From an uncultured Bacteroidota bacterium (GTDB taxonomy: Bacteria; Bacteroidota; Bacteroidia; Chitinophagales; Chitinophagaceae): DNA of 64,000 bases. The notes under the pieces were generated by a model. That model searched no databases. It worked only from the letters and a program-made list of their open reading frames with translations, and was not told where the DNA came from. Shown here one piece after another: positions 24,634 through 33,304 of the stretch. The translations under genes and the position numbers were made by a program. Every line of letters starts with the position of its first letter. The first letter of the stretch is position 1. The DNA lies in NCBI GenBank assembly GCA_903824665.1, contig CAIJXT010000005.1, positions 1-64,000 on the forward strand, read 5' to 3'.

Positions 24634-25404
24634 TTAGTATTCAGCTGGATGCAGGATAAAAAACCTTACACCCACAGACATAACTGTAAACACATCGTTC
24701 TTTTTGTTGGCTGCTAATGGTGGCTTGTAACCATCAAGATAATCAGACATTGCTGTAGCATATTGGAAGTTAGCATTAAACACACAACCTTTGAACAACC
24801 ACAAACGTGGAATATAAAGATTATAGCCTAGGTTAACCGGAACATACAAAGCTGTAGTGTTAGTAAGCATAGTAGGGTTACCTGTTACTACCTTCCCGGG
24901 AATGTTCTCATTAAAGTTTGCAATACGCTTAACATCGTTATTGATAATGCCCAAACCTGAACCTGCATAAAACCCACCAATATACCTCAACAAGAAAACA
25001 TCCCAATAATCTCTCGATACAAGACTAAACAATGCACCAAGCTGAATAGTAACATGCTGTTCAGCAGAAGTAAAATGGTTGAAACTTCTGTAAAAACTAA
25101 ACGGATCCCTTGATGACAAATCACCTACCGAAACCGTCCAACCTACACTCACAGAATGAGACAAATTCTTCTCGAAATACCCGATATAAACTGGCTGAGG
25201 GTTAGAGTACGCCCAGTCTCCATAAAGTTTTGTAGAACCAACACCAAATCCTACACTGTAATTGTGAGAATTGAAATCACGATCACCTTCGCCATAAGCA
25301 CTGTTATTTATCTCTCGCACACTAATGTCAGTCCTTACCTGTGCTGTTGCAGCAAAACATGCTGCAATAGCCAAGAAGAAGAGATAGCTAAATTTAGTTT
25401 TCAT
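24634..25404 (-). CDS. Outer-membrane beta-barrel-like protein in the gldKLMN operon
   Basis: A 256-residue exported protein (ATG at 25404; signal MKTKFSYLFFLAIAACFAATAQ). The mature part is built of alternating strands ending in aromatic residues: HNYSVGFGVGSTKLYGDWAY, HSVSVGWTVSVG, HVTIQLGALFSLV, FTVMSVGVRFFI. This fits a small outer-membrane barrel of about eight strands. It starts 34 bases after gldN and shares the operon terminator, so it may be an accessory of the type IX secretion system. It does not look like PorP/SprF, PorT or another Gld/Por component that I can name with confidence. Confidence 0.7.
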   Translation of the reverse strand: MKTKFSYLFFLAIAACFAATAQVRTDISVREINNSAYGEGDRDFNSHNYSVGFGVGSTKLYGDWAYSNPQPVYIGYFEKNLSHSVSVGWTVSVGDLSSRDPFSFYRSFNHFTSAEQHVTIQLGALFSLVSRDYWDVFLLRYIGGFYAGSGLGIINNDVKRIANFNENIPGKVVTGNPTMLTNTTALYVPVNLGYNLYIPRLWLFKGCVFNANFQYATAMSDYLDGYKPPLAANKKNDVFTVMSVGVRFFILHPAEY

Positions 25405-25438
25405 AATCACGGTTTAAATATTTCAGTGCAAAAATAGG

Positions 25439-26464
25439 TTAGTATTTCCACAAATTCTTCTTATAATTCTGGATTTCACGCTCGATCCTGTCTGATTCTT
25501 TCCTTTGCCTGTCTTCATCGCTTGGATATTTGTCCTTGATACGAAGATCGGCAGGGTTAGATTCTTTCACTATGCGAGACCTGAAACGACGCTGAACAAA
25601 CATATCGTCATAGCTTTCGTTGTAGATATCACGCTGTGGATCGATCACTTCACGTGCTGCAAACAGGTTACGACACTGAGGATAATATAACCAGAATGGA
25701 TGCTGCTCACCAAGAATTTCACCGGTACTTGACTTAAGCCTTCTAACCGGAGAAAGACCAACCACCTGAGTGATAACACGACCTCTTGTTTTATCGAAAT
25801 AAATATCTTCTTTTATTTCAAACTTGATGATCGAATCTGCGTTGAAGTCATTGAATACAGTTCTCGTACCTGTCTGTTCGCCAGTAATAGAGTCGAAAAT
25901 AGGAACAATAGAACTATCTGTAAAGATCCTCAACACCTTCTCATAAGTGAGTTGTTTTTTGAAACCTTCGTCCTGGTAAGCTATAAGTTTTTTATACTTA
26001 ATCGCATCCATGATCAACTGCATCAGGGTTTCACCTGGCATTGCAAAGATCTTGTTTAAAGAATCCGTCAGATCGATTTCTCTCCAGATACGTTTGTAGA
26101 ACTTAATATTGTTCTTGTTCTCCTTCGGGAAAGCAAACGGCTTTGCACCCTTCAAGCTTGTCTGCTTGTAGTGTCCGTCGACCGGGCGGCTCGTATCAAG
26201 TGTAAAATCGTTCTGGAACCCGGTATCAGTAGAAACCAGATCAGCAAAAGGATTTTCTTCCTCGACAGGCGGTGGTGGCGGAGTAGCTGCTGCAATTGCA
26301 GCCAAACTATCTGCAGCACGAGCAGCAGCAATGCTATCCGTATTTACTTTTTTCTCCGTTTTCTTCTTCTTCTTTTTCTTCGGAGCTCCCGTTTGTGCGT
26401 CGATATAAGTGGTCACCCCCAGCGAGAGTACGACAAACAAGATAAATAAGACGTTCTTTTTCAT
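25439..26464 (-). CDS. gldN: GldN, type IX secretion/gliding ring component
   Basis: Periplasmic partner of GldK in the outer-membrane-associated ring of the T9SS. Signal peptide (MKKNVLFILFVVLSLGVTTYIDA) is followed by an unusual basic run of seven lysines and a Pro/Ala/Glu-rich stretch (ATPPPPPVEEE). Then comes the GldN core (about 110-330) with KFYKRIWREIDL, EDIYFDKTRGRVITQVVGLSPV, PFWLYYPQCRNLFA and YDDMFVQRRFRSRI. Order gldK-gldL-gldM-gldN is the canonical one, and it starts 31 bases after the gldM stop. Either ATG (26464 or 26470) may be used. The Lys-rich N-terminal segment is likely disordered. Confidence 0.93.
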   Translation of the reverse strand: MKKNVLFILFVVLSLGVTTYIDAQTGAPKKKKKKKTEKKVNTDSIAAARAADSLAAIAAATPPPPPVEEENPFADLVSTDTGFQNDFTLDTSRPVDGHYKQTSLKGAKPFAFPKENKNNIKFYKRIWREIDLTDSLNKIFAMPGETLMQLIMDAIKYKKLIAYQDEGFKKQLTYEKVLRIFTDSSIVPIFDSITGEQTGTRTVFNDFNADSIIKFEIKEDIYFDKTRGRVITQVVGLSPVRRLKSSTGEILGEQHPFWLYYPQCRNLFAAREVIDPQRDIYNESYDDMFVQRRFRSRIVKESNPADLRIKDKYPSDEDRQRKESDRIEREIQNYKKNLWKY

Positions 26465-26495
26465 AATCATTCAAATATTATTGTATTCAATCCTA

Positions 26496-28031
26496 TTACT
26501 CAACTGTAAATGTAATCGGGTCAAGCTGACGCTTCATTCCGTCAGGACCTGTAGCAAATACGTTATCAAAAGTTACACGTGAACCAGATGTGATTCCGTT
26601 CATACCAGCAGACATAGCCGGAGTGAATGAATTGTTGTTTGATTCAAAAACAAGAGGTTCGCTTCTTGGCTTTATGATAAACATTGTGAAGTGCTGAATG
26701 CTAAATGGCGCATCGAAATCGAAATCTTCAAGAACTGCGAAAATCCTGTTCTGAGCTTTCATAGCACCTGTGCTCAAACGACCACCTGATTTACCACCAA
26801 ACTTAACACGTGGAGGAGGTATACGCTTGATACGGAACTCAGTTGAACCGAGAACTGTTGATTTTCCACCTTCCAATGTACCAGAAACAGTAACTGTAAC
26901 CTTTCCAACTTGCTTAACGTTAACTGTATACGTACCACCAGTTCCGGAAATTTCACCAGCGCTAATGCTAACCTTAACCTTGTCTTTAGAGAAACCAGGC
27001 GCTGAAACAGAAACTGGGTTTGGCACACCAATATAGAACACATTCATTTTATCAGGAGACACAACCGCCGAAGGACGGGCCACAGTGTACACCTGCTCTT
27101 TTGTTTTGTATTCTTTCATTGTACCATCAGCCTGTTTAACTTTAACAGTACCCACCCATTTGAACTCTCCCTCGCGAGATGCAGTAACAGTATACAGGCC
27201 TTTACCGTCGACAATCTTCAACGACTGATTGCCAACAGAAACTTCTGGATTTGCTTTAGAGTCAGACGCTGTAAGGAATACATCAGCAGTGTACTGTTGT
27301 CCAACAAGTACATACGAAGTAGGCGCAACAGCAACCGCATCGAAACGGTCAAGATTGATAACCGCTTTGTCTACCTCACCAAGGATCTTTTTGATCACCT
27401 CAGCTTCAGTGTTACGCATGTCTGCCTGAATCTTAGTCAACGCTGTAAGCGCTGCTGTCAGTGGTATACCTTCACCGAAATTTGATTCTTCCCAACTGGT
27501 CAACACTCCGCCTCTGTTACGTGGAGGGTCTTGAGCATTCAATGAAAGTTTCAGATTTTCCTGGTCTTTTTTGTCGAACTGAGCTATGATATCTTCGCGT
27601 GTCTTGTTGATTTTAGCTTTCAACTGCCCAGCTAGTCCTTTACGAACCATCATACGTGGAGAGATATCGATATCAGCCCTGTTACTTACATCACCTGTCA
27701 CCTTGTCGACACCACCACCAATACTGGTAAGCGTATCTTTAAGGGTATTGATGAACATATCAAGGTCGTTGATATAATTTTTAACCTTTGAAGCTCTTTC
27801 CCAAACCGGACGAGCACGTTCTGGTTCGTTTTTCAACTTTGTAGCTTCAAAATTTGACATTGAATTATCTACAGTACTTTTTACATTTTTTGAAGATGTT
27901 TCCAGACTAACCGTCAGGTTTCTGAAGGCATCAAGGACGTGGTCAGTAACCGTTGTAGCAGCAATGCCCAACAGTACCAGGTATAATATACCCATCATCT
28001 TCTGCCGTGGTGTTTCATTTACACTTGCCAT
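26496..28031 (-). CDS. gldM: GldM, rotor/transmission component of the T9SS motor
   Basis: Inner-membrane protein of 511 residues whose single N-terminal helix (MMGILYLVLLGIAATTVTD, about 11-30) inserts between GldL helices. The long periplasmic part spans the periplasm as beta-rich domains to reach the GldK/GldN ring. Visible family features include the LDAFRNLTVSLETSSKNV segment after the helix, a long helical D1 region (to about 220), and Ig-like domains with YTVTASREGEFKW and GTYTVNVKQVGKVTVTVSG. The C-terminal domain ends DNVFATGPDGMKRQL. Proton flow through GldL-GldM powers secretion and gliding. It lies 84 bases downstream of gldL. Confidence 0.95.
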   Translation of the reverse strand: MASVNETPRQKMMGILYLVLLGIAATTVTDHVLDAFRNLTVSLETSSKNVKSTVDNSMSNFEATKLKNEPERARPVWERASKVKNYINDLDMFINTLKDTLTSIGGGVDKVTGDVSNRADIDISPRMMVRKGLAGQLKAKINKTREDIIAQFDKKDQENLKLSLNAQDPPRNRGGVLTSWEESNFGEGIPLTAALTALTKIQADMRNTEAEVIKKILGEVDKAVINLDRFDAVAVAPTSYVLVGQQYTADVFLTASDSKANPEVSVGNQSLKIVDGKGLYTVTASREGEFKWVGTVKVKQADGTMKEYKTKEQVYTVARPSAVVSPDKMNVFYIGVPNPVSVSAPGFSKDKVKVSISAGEISGTGGTYTVNVKQVGKVTVTVSGTLEGGKSTVLGSTEFRIKRIPPPRVKFGGKSGGRLSTGAMKAQNRIFAVLEDFDFDAPFSIQHFTMFIIKPRSEPLVFESNNNSFTPAMSAGMNGITSGSRVTFDNVFATGPDGMKRQLDPITFTVE

Positions 28032-28115
28032 GCTTTTTGTGTTTTAAAATATTACTGAATGGGTTTTAAATTAATTAAAATTAATGTCTAAGTAAAGATT
28101 ACCGATAAATAAACA

Positions 28116-28847
28116 TTAACCCTTCTTGAAAGCATCCACCTGTGCCTGGTAGATTCTAGCAAGATCAGTAAGATTCTTGTTGTATGACTTCATGCTGTTT
28201 GTTGCGGCCTCAAATTCTTTCATCATACCCTGTGATGCTGCAGTCATTTGATTGATGGTACCCAGAGTTTTGTTGAATGTATCAAAATTAGCATTCATAT
28301 CAACAATATTCTTAGAGAAAGACTTCATGCCGCTGCTAGCTGATTCGAACTCTTTCATCATAGTTACAGACATGCTGGACATCTGGCTAACTGCCTGAAG
28401 CGATTTGTTGAAAGAATCGAAACCAGTAGAAACAGAACCCATGTTGTCACGGAACTTTTTGATATCACCTGTAGCAACTTCGATTTCTTTGATGAAGTTA
28501 GTAGCAGTACCGGCAGAACCAGCGATTGAGTTTACAGACTGTACTGTCTGTGTGAACTGCTGGAAACCTTTTGTGAGACCTTCAACAACTTTTGGTGTCA
28601 CTGCAGAGGAAAGAAGTTCATTCAAATTTGTACCACCTTCTGCGGCTTTTTCTTCTTCAGGACTTGTACGGGATGCAAAACCGAGAATAGCAAACAGGAG
28701 CGCCTCAGTCGCAAGACCAACCCCAATCATTATTTCACCGCCTTTCCAGTGAAGAATTTTAAACATCAGACCGAGGATTACCACGCTCGCGCCGAAAGAA
28801 ATTACGGAGTTAAGTCCAAATTTTTTTGTTTGTTGATTGTTGCTCAT
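28116..28847 (-). CDS. gldL: GldL, proton-driven T9SS motor stator
   Basis: Inner-membrane protein of 243 residues with two helices (about 12-32 and 38-57). The functionally important glutamate of the family is present as Glu48 in GLATEALLF, and the Lys30/His33 pair of FKILHW is also kept. After the helices comes a cytoplasmic helical tail with two similar 45-residue segments. Both run FD[ST]FNK[ST]L ... MMKEFE[AS]A ... MKS[FY][SN]KN (about 148-192 and 193-237), an internal duplication. GldL and GldM form the motor that powers the T9SS and gliding. It sits between gldK (96 bases) and gldM (84 bases) in the operon. Confidence 0.94.
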   Translation of the reverse strand: MSNNQQTKKFGLNSVISFGASVVILGLMFKILHWKGGEIMIGVGLATEALLFAILGFASRTSPEEEKAAEGGTNLNELLSSAVTPKVVEGLTKGFQQFTQTVQSVNSIAGSAGTATNFIKEIEVATGDIKKFRDNMGSVSTGFDSFNKSLQAVSQMSSMSVTMMKEFESASSGMKSFSKNIVDMNANFDTFNKTLGTINQMTAASQGMMKEFEAATNSMKSYNKNLTDLARIYQAQVDAFKKG

Positions 28848-28943
28848 ATTACGTTGGATTTGTGAGTGAGAATTGTTTTTATTTTTAGATGGTTTTTTCT
28901 TATTTGGGCAATCTTTTAAATACTATACAATAGCCTACAATAC

Positions 28944-30818
28944 TTATTTTTTTGTGTTAGATGGAGTAGCTGTCGATGTAGTTGTTTTTGATTTTGACTT
29001 GTCTGATTTTGCGTCAGTAGCTGCTGGTTTTTTGCTGCTGGTTTCTTTCCTACGTGTAGCCACATATTTAGAGAGTATTTCAGGAGCTGACATTACGCAA
29101 CGGAAGCCGATATAGCAGTGTACATTATCCTGCAGTTCGAAATCACGTGTGAAAGGGCTAAGTGCTTTTGCATTGCTGACAAAAGAACCACCTCTTACTA
29201 CTTTACGCTTCATCGCATCTGCATCTTTAGGATCAGCATCGTACAACAATACAGGATTGATATCAGATACGAATGCGAAAGCTGACGGGCTGTATGCATC
29301 AAGAACCCATTCTGCAACGTTACCAACCATGTTGTATACGCCGAATTCGTTTGGAGCATACGACATAACCGGGAGTGTGAAGTTTGCACCATCTTCAGTG
29401 TAGTCACCTTCTTCCTGTTTGAAGTTCACGAGGAGCGCACCATTACGATCTCTTTCAACCGGAGTAGCATCTTTGTCGTCCTTAGCTGCTACAACTACTT
29501 CAGCTGGCTCTTCTTCTGCCTCTTCACCTTTCTTCTTCTTCTTTTTCTTCTTCTTCTTTGACTCTCCGTCTTTAGAAGCGTTATCATCAGTTGCTACTGT
29601 AGCAGTAGTATCAGCAACCGGCATAACATTAGTGCCTGCGGTAACAGATGAATCCAAAACAGGAGCTGGAGCTGCGGCAACAGCAGTATCCGGAGCTTTC
29701 TCAGGAGTAGCTTCTGGTTCAGGCTCGGAAGTCATAACTGGCTGATTAGCGTTCTTAATATCTTTACCGGCAGCATACACCCACTGTGCTTCTGAAGGCA
29801 GACTGAATTGCAACCTGTAATATTTAAGGTATTCAGCGATATTGGCGAAGTCGAAATTTGTATGACTTCTCCAGGCAGCAAATGCACGTGCCTGCTTCCA
29901 TGACACACCCACAACCGGATAGTCATCGAATGGTGGCTGTGTAAAGTAGTTTTCTACCAGTATTTCTACCTGAGAGTTGTGAAGGTCTTTAAACCAAATC
30001 TTAGTATCAGGATAGATATTAATAGGCTCGGTAGTGTATTCGCCAACCTTTACATTTTTGTTGGTACCGGTTGCTTTGAGGTAAGTGAAATTGTACACAT
30101 ACAATTCTTCACGTACCCTGTTTGTTACTGGATCGTACATCGGAGCAATTTTCGCTTTGATCTCGTCGTCATCAGACTCGAAAATGTCTTTGTGCTTTAC
30201 TTTAGACCAATTGATCCTTCTACGCACCAAACGGCCAGTAGAATCAGTAACAGCTGAATTCTTAGTTGCGTTTGTATCTGAAGAAGCAACTGTTGGCGCA
30301 ACAGATGTAGTAGGTGTAACGCTTGCTGCAGGTGCTACCGGAATGTCGCCACCCAATGCTGTTGCGAGCGTGTCTTTAACAGCAACAGTGTCTGTTTTTG
30401 CTATTTCAGCTTTGGCTTCCTTAGCTTTTTCATCAGGGTAACCACCTGGAGGAGGATCAAGGAAGTACTTATCATCCTTGAGGTAATTAACTATAGCAAT
30501 AGAGTCAATTACCCATTCAGAAAACATGCGGTATTGCTGATTGGTAACTTCGGTTTTATCGATATAAAAAGAACTTAAACTAACCCTTTTCTTACTATTG
30601 GTATCAGTTGAAGACTGGCTATATTTGATGGTAACGGAACCACCTGGCACGTAGACCATTCCCGGAGGAGCAGCCAGCGTAAGGTGCCTGAAAGGTATTA
30701 CTGGACGGGTACGTGACCGATGGTAATTGGGGTTCTCCTGAGCAATAGAATTTGTTGATAAAGAGGATATAGTGACAAGTAGAACTCCAATGAACGACAA
30801 GGATCTCTTTATGTACAT
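28944..30818 (-). CDS. gldK: GldK, FGE-sulfatase-like T9SS ring protein with long insertions
   Basis: Outer-membrane-associated ring component (PorK/GldK) with a formylglycine-generating-enzyme-like fold. The signal peptide (residues 1-26) lacks the lipobox cysteine typical of GldK lipoproteins. The FGE-like core begins PPGMVYVPGGSVTI with FYIDKTEVTNQQYRMFSEW, and continues YPVVGVSWKQARAFAAW, FSLPSEAQWVYAAG, VGNVAEWVLDAY and CYIGFRCVMS. Two low-complexity insertions interrupt it: an Ala/Thr/Val-rich segment near 140-200, and a segment near 365-455 with Pro/Ala/Glu and ten consecutive lysines. At 624 residues it is longer than usual (~450-550). The C-terminal tail is Lys/Ser/Thr-rich. First gene of the operon. 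Confidence 0.92.
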   Translation of the reverse strand: MYIKRSLSFIGVLLVTISSLSTNSIAQENPNYHRSRTRPVIPFRHLTLAAPPGMVYVPGGSVTIKYSQSSTDTNSKKRVSLSSFYIDKTEVTNQQYRMFSEWVIDSIAIVNYLKDDKYFLDPPPGGYPDEKAKEAKAEIAKTDTVAVKDTLATALGGDIPVAPAASVTPTTSVAPTVASSDTNATKNSAVTDSTGRLVRRRINWSKVKHKDIFESDDDEIKAKIAPMYDPVTNRVREELYVYNFTYLKATGTNKNVKVGEYTTEPINIYPDTKIWFKDLHNSQVEILVENYFTQPPFDDYPVVGVSWKQARAFAAWRSHTNFDFANIAEYLKYYRLQFSLPSEAQWVYAAGKDIKNANQPVMTSEPEPEATPEKAPDTAVAAAPAPVLDSSVTAGTNVMPVADTTATVATDDNASKDGESKKKKKKKKKKGEEAEEEPAEVVVAAKDDKDATPVERDRNGALLVNFKQEEGDYTEDGANFTLPVMSYAPNEFGVYNMVGNVAEWVLDAYSPSAFAFVSDINPVLLYDADPKDADAMKRKVVRGGSFVSNAKALSPFTRDFELQDNVHCYIGFRCVMSAPEILSKYVATRRKETSSKKPAATDAKSDKSKSKTTTSTATPSNTKK

Positions 30819-30900
30819 ACGTGTAATTTTTATTAATTTAAAAATATGCGTTAAAATAAAAAACAGGTAAATTATTTCGTTCTATAAGCTTTTGGGAGTG

Positions 30901-30927
30901 CAAATATAAACTAAATAATATCACCAA
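30901..30927 (-). promoter_or_regulatory. Candidate promoter of gldKLMN
   Basis: On the minus strand TTG (30927-30925) is followed after 16 bases by TATATTTG (30908-30901), an exact -7 box. The predicted transcript starts about 75 bases before the gldK ATG. Confidence 0.45.
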
Positions 30928-30931
30928 GCAC

Positions 30932-31419
30932 ATCGCTGTGCTAAATAATTGACAACAATTTTTAGTTACACAAACCTCTAAACTACATTGAAACAATAGC
31001 CACAAAACAATCCATTCCGGATAGTAAATGCGACTAATTTGCGTAAAGATAAATAAGTTATTGTAAAAGCAAAAAGTTTTCAAAAAAAATCAGACAAAGT
31101 TCACGTTGGAATTCGTGACGTTGTTTGGTGGAGTTTTGCTACTATCTCTGTTCTAAACTGCAACTTATAGTTAATATTTCGAGTTGGAACGACATAAAGT
31201 GCACTTTTATTAATTCGAATTTGCAGGAAATATGTTCAATTTCAGCGGTTTAGGAGAAGGTAATCATAACCAATTGCGATAATACATTTTCAATTATCAT
31301 TCATTCCATTCTGTATTTATCCATGGAAAAGGTTATCAGCCGAAAAATAGAAGTATTATTCCTATCTTGCGCATCAGATAAGCGATACCCGTTCATTTAT
31401 AATCATTCTGCAGGATAAA
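30932..31419. other. AT-rich divergent intergenic region without recognised elements
   Basis: About 490 bases between gldK and the Gfo/Idh gene. It is AT-rich with many short ORF fragments of no coding character. A weak TATCTTGC box at 31367 could serve the plus-strand gene. I see no RNA gene, repeat or terminator. Confidence 0.4.
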
Positions 31420-32406
31420 ATGCTTAAAATTGGAATTTTCGGCGCAGGCCACCTGGGTAAAATTCATATCAGGCAATGGTTGGAAATAGAGAATGTAACA
31501 ATTGTGGGTTTTTATGACCCGGATGACCAACAAGCCGCTGCAACTGCAACCCAATTTGGGATTGTACGATTCACGGATATAGAAGAGCTGATAAAGGCTG
31601 CTGATGCTTTAGATATAGTATCAACCACTACTTCGCATTACGAAATTGCAAAAAAGTGTCTGCAACGGTCCAAACACCTTTTTATTGAGAAACCACTTGC
31701 GCACACCCTGGACGAGGGAAGAGAACTGGTGAGCATGGTAAAAGAAGCAAATGTAAAATGTCAGGTAGGCCATGTAGAGCGCTACAACCCTGCATTCCTT
31801 GCTTTGGGCGACTATGAGGTAAAACCAATGTTCATTGAAGCGCACAGGTTAGCTCAGTTTAACCCCAGGGGCACAGATGTATCTGTGATACTGGATCTGA
31901 TGATACACGATATTGATGTAGTGATGTGCCTCGTAAAATCGCCAGTGAAGCGTATTTCGGCTAGTGGAGTTTCAGTATTGAGTGAAACTGCAGATATCGC
32001 CAACGCACGTATAGAATTTGACAATGGATGTGTTGCCAACCTGACATCGAGCAGGATATCGCTGAAAAAAATGCGCAAAATGCGGCTTTTTCAGCGCGAT
32101 GCATACATAAGTGTTGATTTTCTGGAGAAAAGAACAGAGATCATTCGGCTAAAAGATGATGGTGATCCGATAGGTGCAATGGACTTGCCGATAGAAATTG
32201 GAAACGGAGAACAGAAAATCATATCGGTAGAAATGCCGGAAATACTTCCAATAAATGCTATTAAAACAGAACTTGCCGAATTTGCAACGGCGATTCTCGA
32301 CGACAAACCTGTAAGAGTATCTGTATATGACGGATACCAGGCTATGGATGTTGCACACCACATTTTAAAAAAAATGAGTCTGCACAACGAAATGCACAAT
32401 GTTTAA
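31420..32406 (+). CDS. Gfo/Idh/MocA-family NAD(P)-dependent oxidoreductase
   Basis: A 328-residue cytoplasmic oxidoreductase that probably acts on a sugar or inositol-like substrate. The N-terminal Rossmann fold shows IGIFGAGHLGKIH (about 4-16). The family EKP catalytic motif is at FIEKPLAHTLDEG (about 88-100), and GHVERYNP and the C-terminal domain MIHDIDVVMCLV motif with a conserved His follow. Distance and strand suggest an operon with the lipoprotein at 32443 and the polyprenyl sugar transferase at 33305, so it may supply a modified sugar to a surface glycan. The exact substrate cannot be told. Confidence 0.9.
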   Translation: MLKIGIFGAGHLGKIHIRQWLEIENVTIVGFYDPDDQQAAATATQFGIVRFTDIEELIKAADALDIVSTTTSHYEIAKKCLQRSKHLFIEKPLAHTLDEGRELVSMVKEANVKCQVGHVERYNPAFLALGDYEVKPMFIEAHRLAQFNPRGTDVSVILDLMIHDIDVVMCLVKSPVKRISASGVSVLSETADIANARIEFDNGCVANLTSSRISLKKMRKMRLFQRDAYISVDFLEKRTEIIRLKDDGDPIGAMDLPIEIGNGEQKIISVEMPEILPINAIKTELAEFATAILDDKPVRVSVYDGYQAMDVAHHILKKMSLHNEMHNV

Positions 32407-32442
32407 CAAAATTTTACGTTAGTAGTTGAGGAAAGGGTTGCC

Positions 32443-33297
32443 ATGTTGAAATTATACAAGAAAGTACACTACATATTTTTATCGGCTATTGTTTTTGTTC
32501 TGCAATGGGGGTGTAATACCATCAACCCACCCGAAAAGGTTCCGACCTATATTCACATAGATTCCTTTCAATTTGAGGGGACACAAACGCATGACATCAG
32601 AAGCGTATGGGTGTATTATAATAACAATCCGGTGGGCGCCTTCGACCTGCCATGTACTGTTCCTATTATTACGTCTGGCGCAAAGGGATCTTTGCAGCTT
32701 GCACCGGGAATAGCGATCAATGGCAGAAACGAACGACCGGTTACCTACCCTTTTTATACAATTGACGTATCTGAACTGACTGAACAGCCTGGTAAAATCG
32801 TTTCCTATATTCCCAAAACAAAATACTTTGATTCAGTAAAGACCTATGTAGTTTCTGATTTTGAGGCAGGCATTACAAAATTTGCAAAATGGGGTGGCAC
32901 TACCGGCATTGTGGCTGCAACCGCAGACTCGTTGCGATTTGAGGGCACCGGCAGCGGAGTGGTATACCTCAATTCGGCGGCAGACAGTTCTATAGACAGC
33001 AATACAGTAGCCTTCCAGATACCGAATGGGGCTTCCTTTATAGAATTTGACTATAAATCATCTGTACCGTTCACACTTGGGATGCAGGGTTATCTCACAT
33101 CCGGATTTGCGTCGTCGATAGAATACCTGGCAGGTGTAAACCCTAATAATCAGTGGCAAAAATTCTATCTCAATACAACAGCGTTTGTGAGCAGGCATGC
33201 CGGCGGCAATTACTATCTGTACATCAAAACATCTGTACCGGCGGGACAAACAAGCGGCAGGCTGCTGATTGATAACGTAAAACTTATAACCTTCTAA
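32443..33297 (+). CDS. Lipoprotein of unknown function in a glycan cluster
   Basis: A 284-residue lipoprotein with signal and lipobox (IVFVLQWGC, Cys24). Beta-rich C-terminal half (VAFQIPNGASFIEFDYKSS, GNYYLYIKTSVPAGQTSGRLLIDNVKLITF) resembles a carbohydrate-binding jelly-roll shape, but I cannot name the family. A purine-rich GAGGAAAGGG lies 8-14 bases before the ATG and could act as a ribosome binding site. The next gene (sugar transferase) starts 8 bases after the stop, so cotranscription is very likely and suggests a link to exopolysaccharide or surface glycan assembly. Confidence 0.75.
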   Translation: MLKLYKKVHYIFLSAIVFVLQWGCNTINPPEKVPTYIHIDSFQFEGTQTHDIRSVWVYYNNNPVGAFDLPCTVPIITSGAKGSLQLAPGIAINGRNERPVTYPFYTIDVSELTEQPGKIVSYIPKTKYFDSVKTYVVSDFEAGITKFAKWGGTTGIVAATADSLRFEGTGSGVVYLNSAADSSIDSNTVAFQIPNGASFIEFDYKSSVPFTLGMQGYLTSGFASSIEYLAGVNPNNQWQKFYLNTTAFVSRHAGGNYYLYIKTSVPAGQTSGRLLIDNVKLITF

Positions 33298-33304
33298 ACC
33301 TGCT

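Noticed and set aside
29500..29560. Possible frameshift at the poly-lysine codon run in gldK
   Set aside because: The frame stays open on both sides and the FGE-like motifs continue in the same frame; slippage on the A-rich run remains possible but is not shown.
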